A stretch of 5,884 bases of DNA. Origin: an uncultured bacterium. Lineage in GTDB: Bacteria > Patescibacteriota > Minisyncoccia > UBA6257 > JAGGUH01. Below are positions 5,793-5,884 of the stretch, one piece after another. The notes beneath the pieces are model-generated. The model saw nothing but the letters and a program-made list of their open reading frames with translations. It searched no databases and was not told where the DNA came from. Location of the stretch: positions 1-5,884 of the forward strand of contig CALGBJ010000026.1 in assembly GCA_937877385.1 (NCBI GenBank). Direction: 5' to 3'. Each line of letters starts with the position of its first letter. Position 1 is the stretch's first letter. The position numbers were made by a program, and so were the translations under genes.

Positions 5793-5884
5793 GGACTCGC
5801 CCAGTACCAGAGCGAAGCACGGTACTGGGCGCCCTGTACCGTATTTCGCAAAGCGAAATTCTGGTACAGGGCGAACCCCCAACC
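5793..5884 (-). other. Second tRNA T-arm-like sequence, split by paired hairpins, running off the window
   Basis: Within the tRNA gene, plus-strand 5701-5718 reads GGACTCGAACCCCCAACC. The same letters recur here in two pieces: GGACTCG at 5793-5799 and CGAACCCCCAACC at 5872-5884, the last base of the window. Between them lie the two hairpins, so the break falls in the T-loop, at the CG of TTCGAG. The piece could be the 3' end of a further, interrupted tRNA gene or a tRNA-derived fragment. On the 3' side similarity stops after GGACTCG: the stem and acceptor bases that would follow are not matched, so an intact tRNA is unlikely. The deciding upstream part is outside the window. Confidence 0.5.
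5798..5873. repeat. Two related hairpins in inverted orientation (REP/BIME-like element)
   Basis: Hairpin A pairs CGCCCAGTACC (5798-5808) with GGTACTGGGCG (5821-5831) around a 12-nt loop. Hairpin B pairs CGCCCTGTACC (5830-5840) with GGTACAGGGCG (5863-5873) and contains a second stem ATTTCGC/GCGAAAT (5843-5849/5853-5859) with loop AAA. The reverse complement of A matches B throughout except for one compensated base pair, two adjacent substitutions and a 10-nt length difference in the tip. Two inverted copies of one palindromic unit is the layout of bacterial interspersed mosaic elements mobilised by REP-associated tyrosine transposases; no such gene is in the window, so mobility is inferred. 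Confidence 0.8.

Noticed and set aside
5634..5882. 82-residue minus-strand open frame containing APLAQLAEQWPLKPLVGGSSPSRGT
   Set aside because: This is the tRNA-Lys gene and its flanking hairpins read as protein; the Leu-Ala-Glu and Gly-Gly-Ser-Ser-Pro-Ser-Arg-Gly pattern is the usual translation artefact of a tRNA gene.
5690..5884. Phage-type integration with an att duplication of the tRNA 3' end
   Set aside because: An att duplication normally carries the T-arm through the acceptor end. The second copy here stops matching after GGACTCG and lacks the GCCCCGT acceptor sequence, and no integrase is in the window.

Overview
The window is AT-rich (roughly one third G+C by eye) and looks like a chromosomal piece of a Candidate Phyla Radiation (Patescibacteria) bacterium, most plausibly of a Parcubacteria-like lineage. 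The lineage call is inferred from several things together: a compact type IV pilus block with no pilP or pilQ in the stretch seen, no recognisable Shine-Dalgarno sequence before any start codon, a tRNA gene without an encoded CCA end, lysine-rich small membrane proteins, and a membrane protein of a type that recurs in these genomes. All genes read through with the standard bacterial code; no in-frame TGA was seen.

Positions 1-4271 (minus strand) hold a type IV pilus assembly operon, transcribed right to left: pilM (cytoplasmic actin-like protein), pilN and pilO (single-pass membrane proteins), a 98-residue single-pass protein of unknown function, and pilB (assembly ATPase, cut by the window edge). 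Gaps inside the block are 3 to 7 nt, except for 67 nt between pilM and pilN. A plausible promoter for the operon (TTGCTA, 17 nt, TATAAT) lies just upstream of pilM, inside the first codons assigned to the divergent gene. PilM, PilN and PilO would form the inner-membrane platform that links to the PilB motor. The pilus core machinery not seen here (pilC, pilT, pilins) may lie beyond position 1.

Positions 4275-5063 (plus strand) hold comF, a ComF/ComFC-type competence phosphoribosyltransferase with an N-terminal zinc-ribbon region. It starts 3 nt from pilM, back to back. Its neighbourhood with pilus genes fits a DNA-uptake role. Its 3' end overlaps by 18 bp the 3' end of a convergent minus-strand gene (5046-5594) for a one-pass membrane protein of unknown function.

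Positions 5595-5884 are a repeat-rich, locally GC-rich intergenic stretch around one tRNA-Lys(CTT) gene. In order: seven degenerate 7-bp tandem units ending next to the membrane-protein start codon; a perfect 20-bp inverted repeat with a 4-nt loop directly after the tRNA 3' end; the tRNA (5690-5762, minus); then two head-to-head related hairpins (5798-5873). These two hairpins split what looks like a second copy of the tRNA T-arm sequence, which runs off the window. This last arrangement, resembling a REP/BIME-type palindromic element in a tRNA T-loop, is the most unusual thing in the window.
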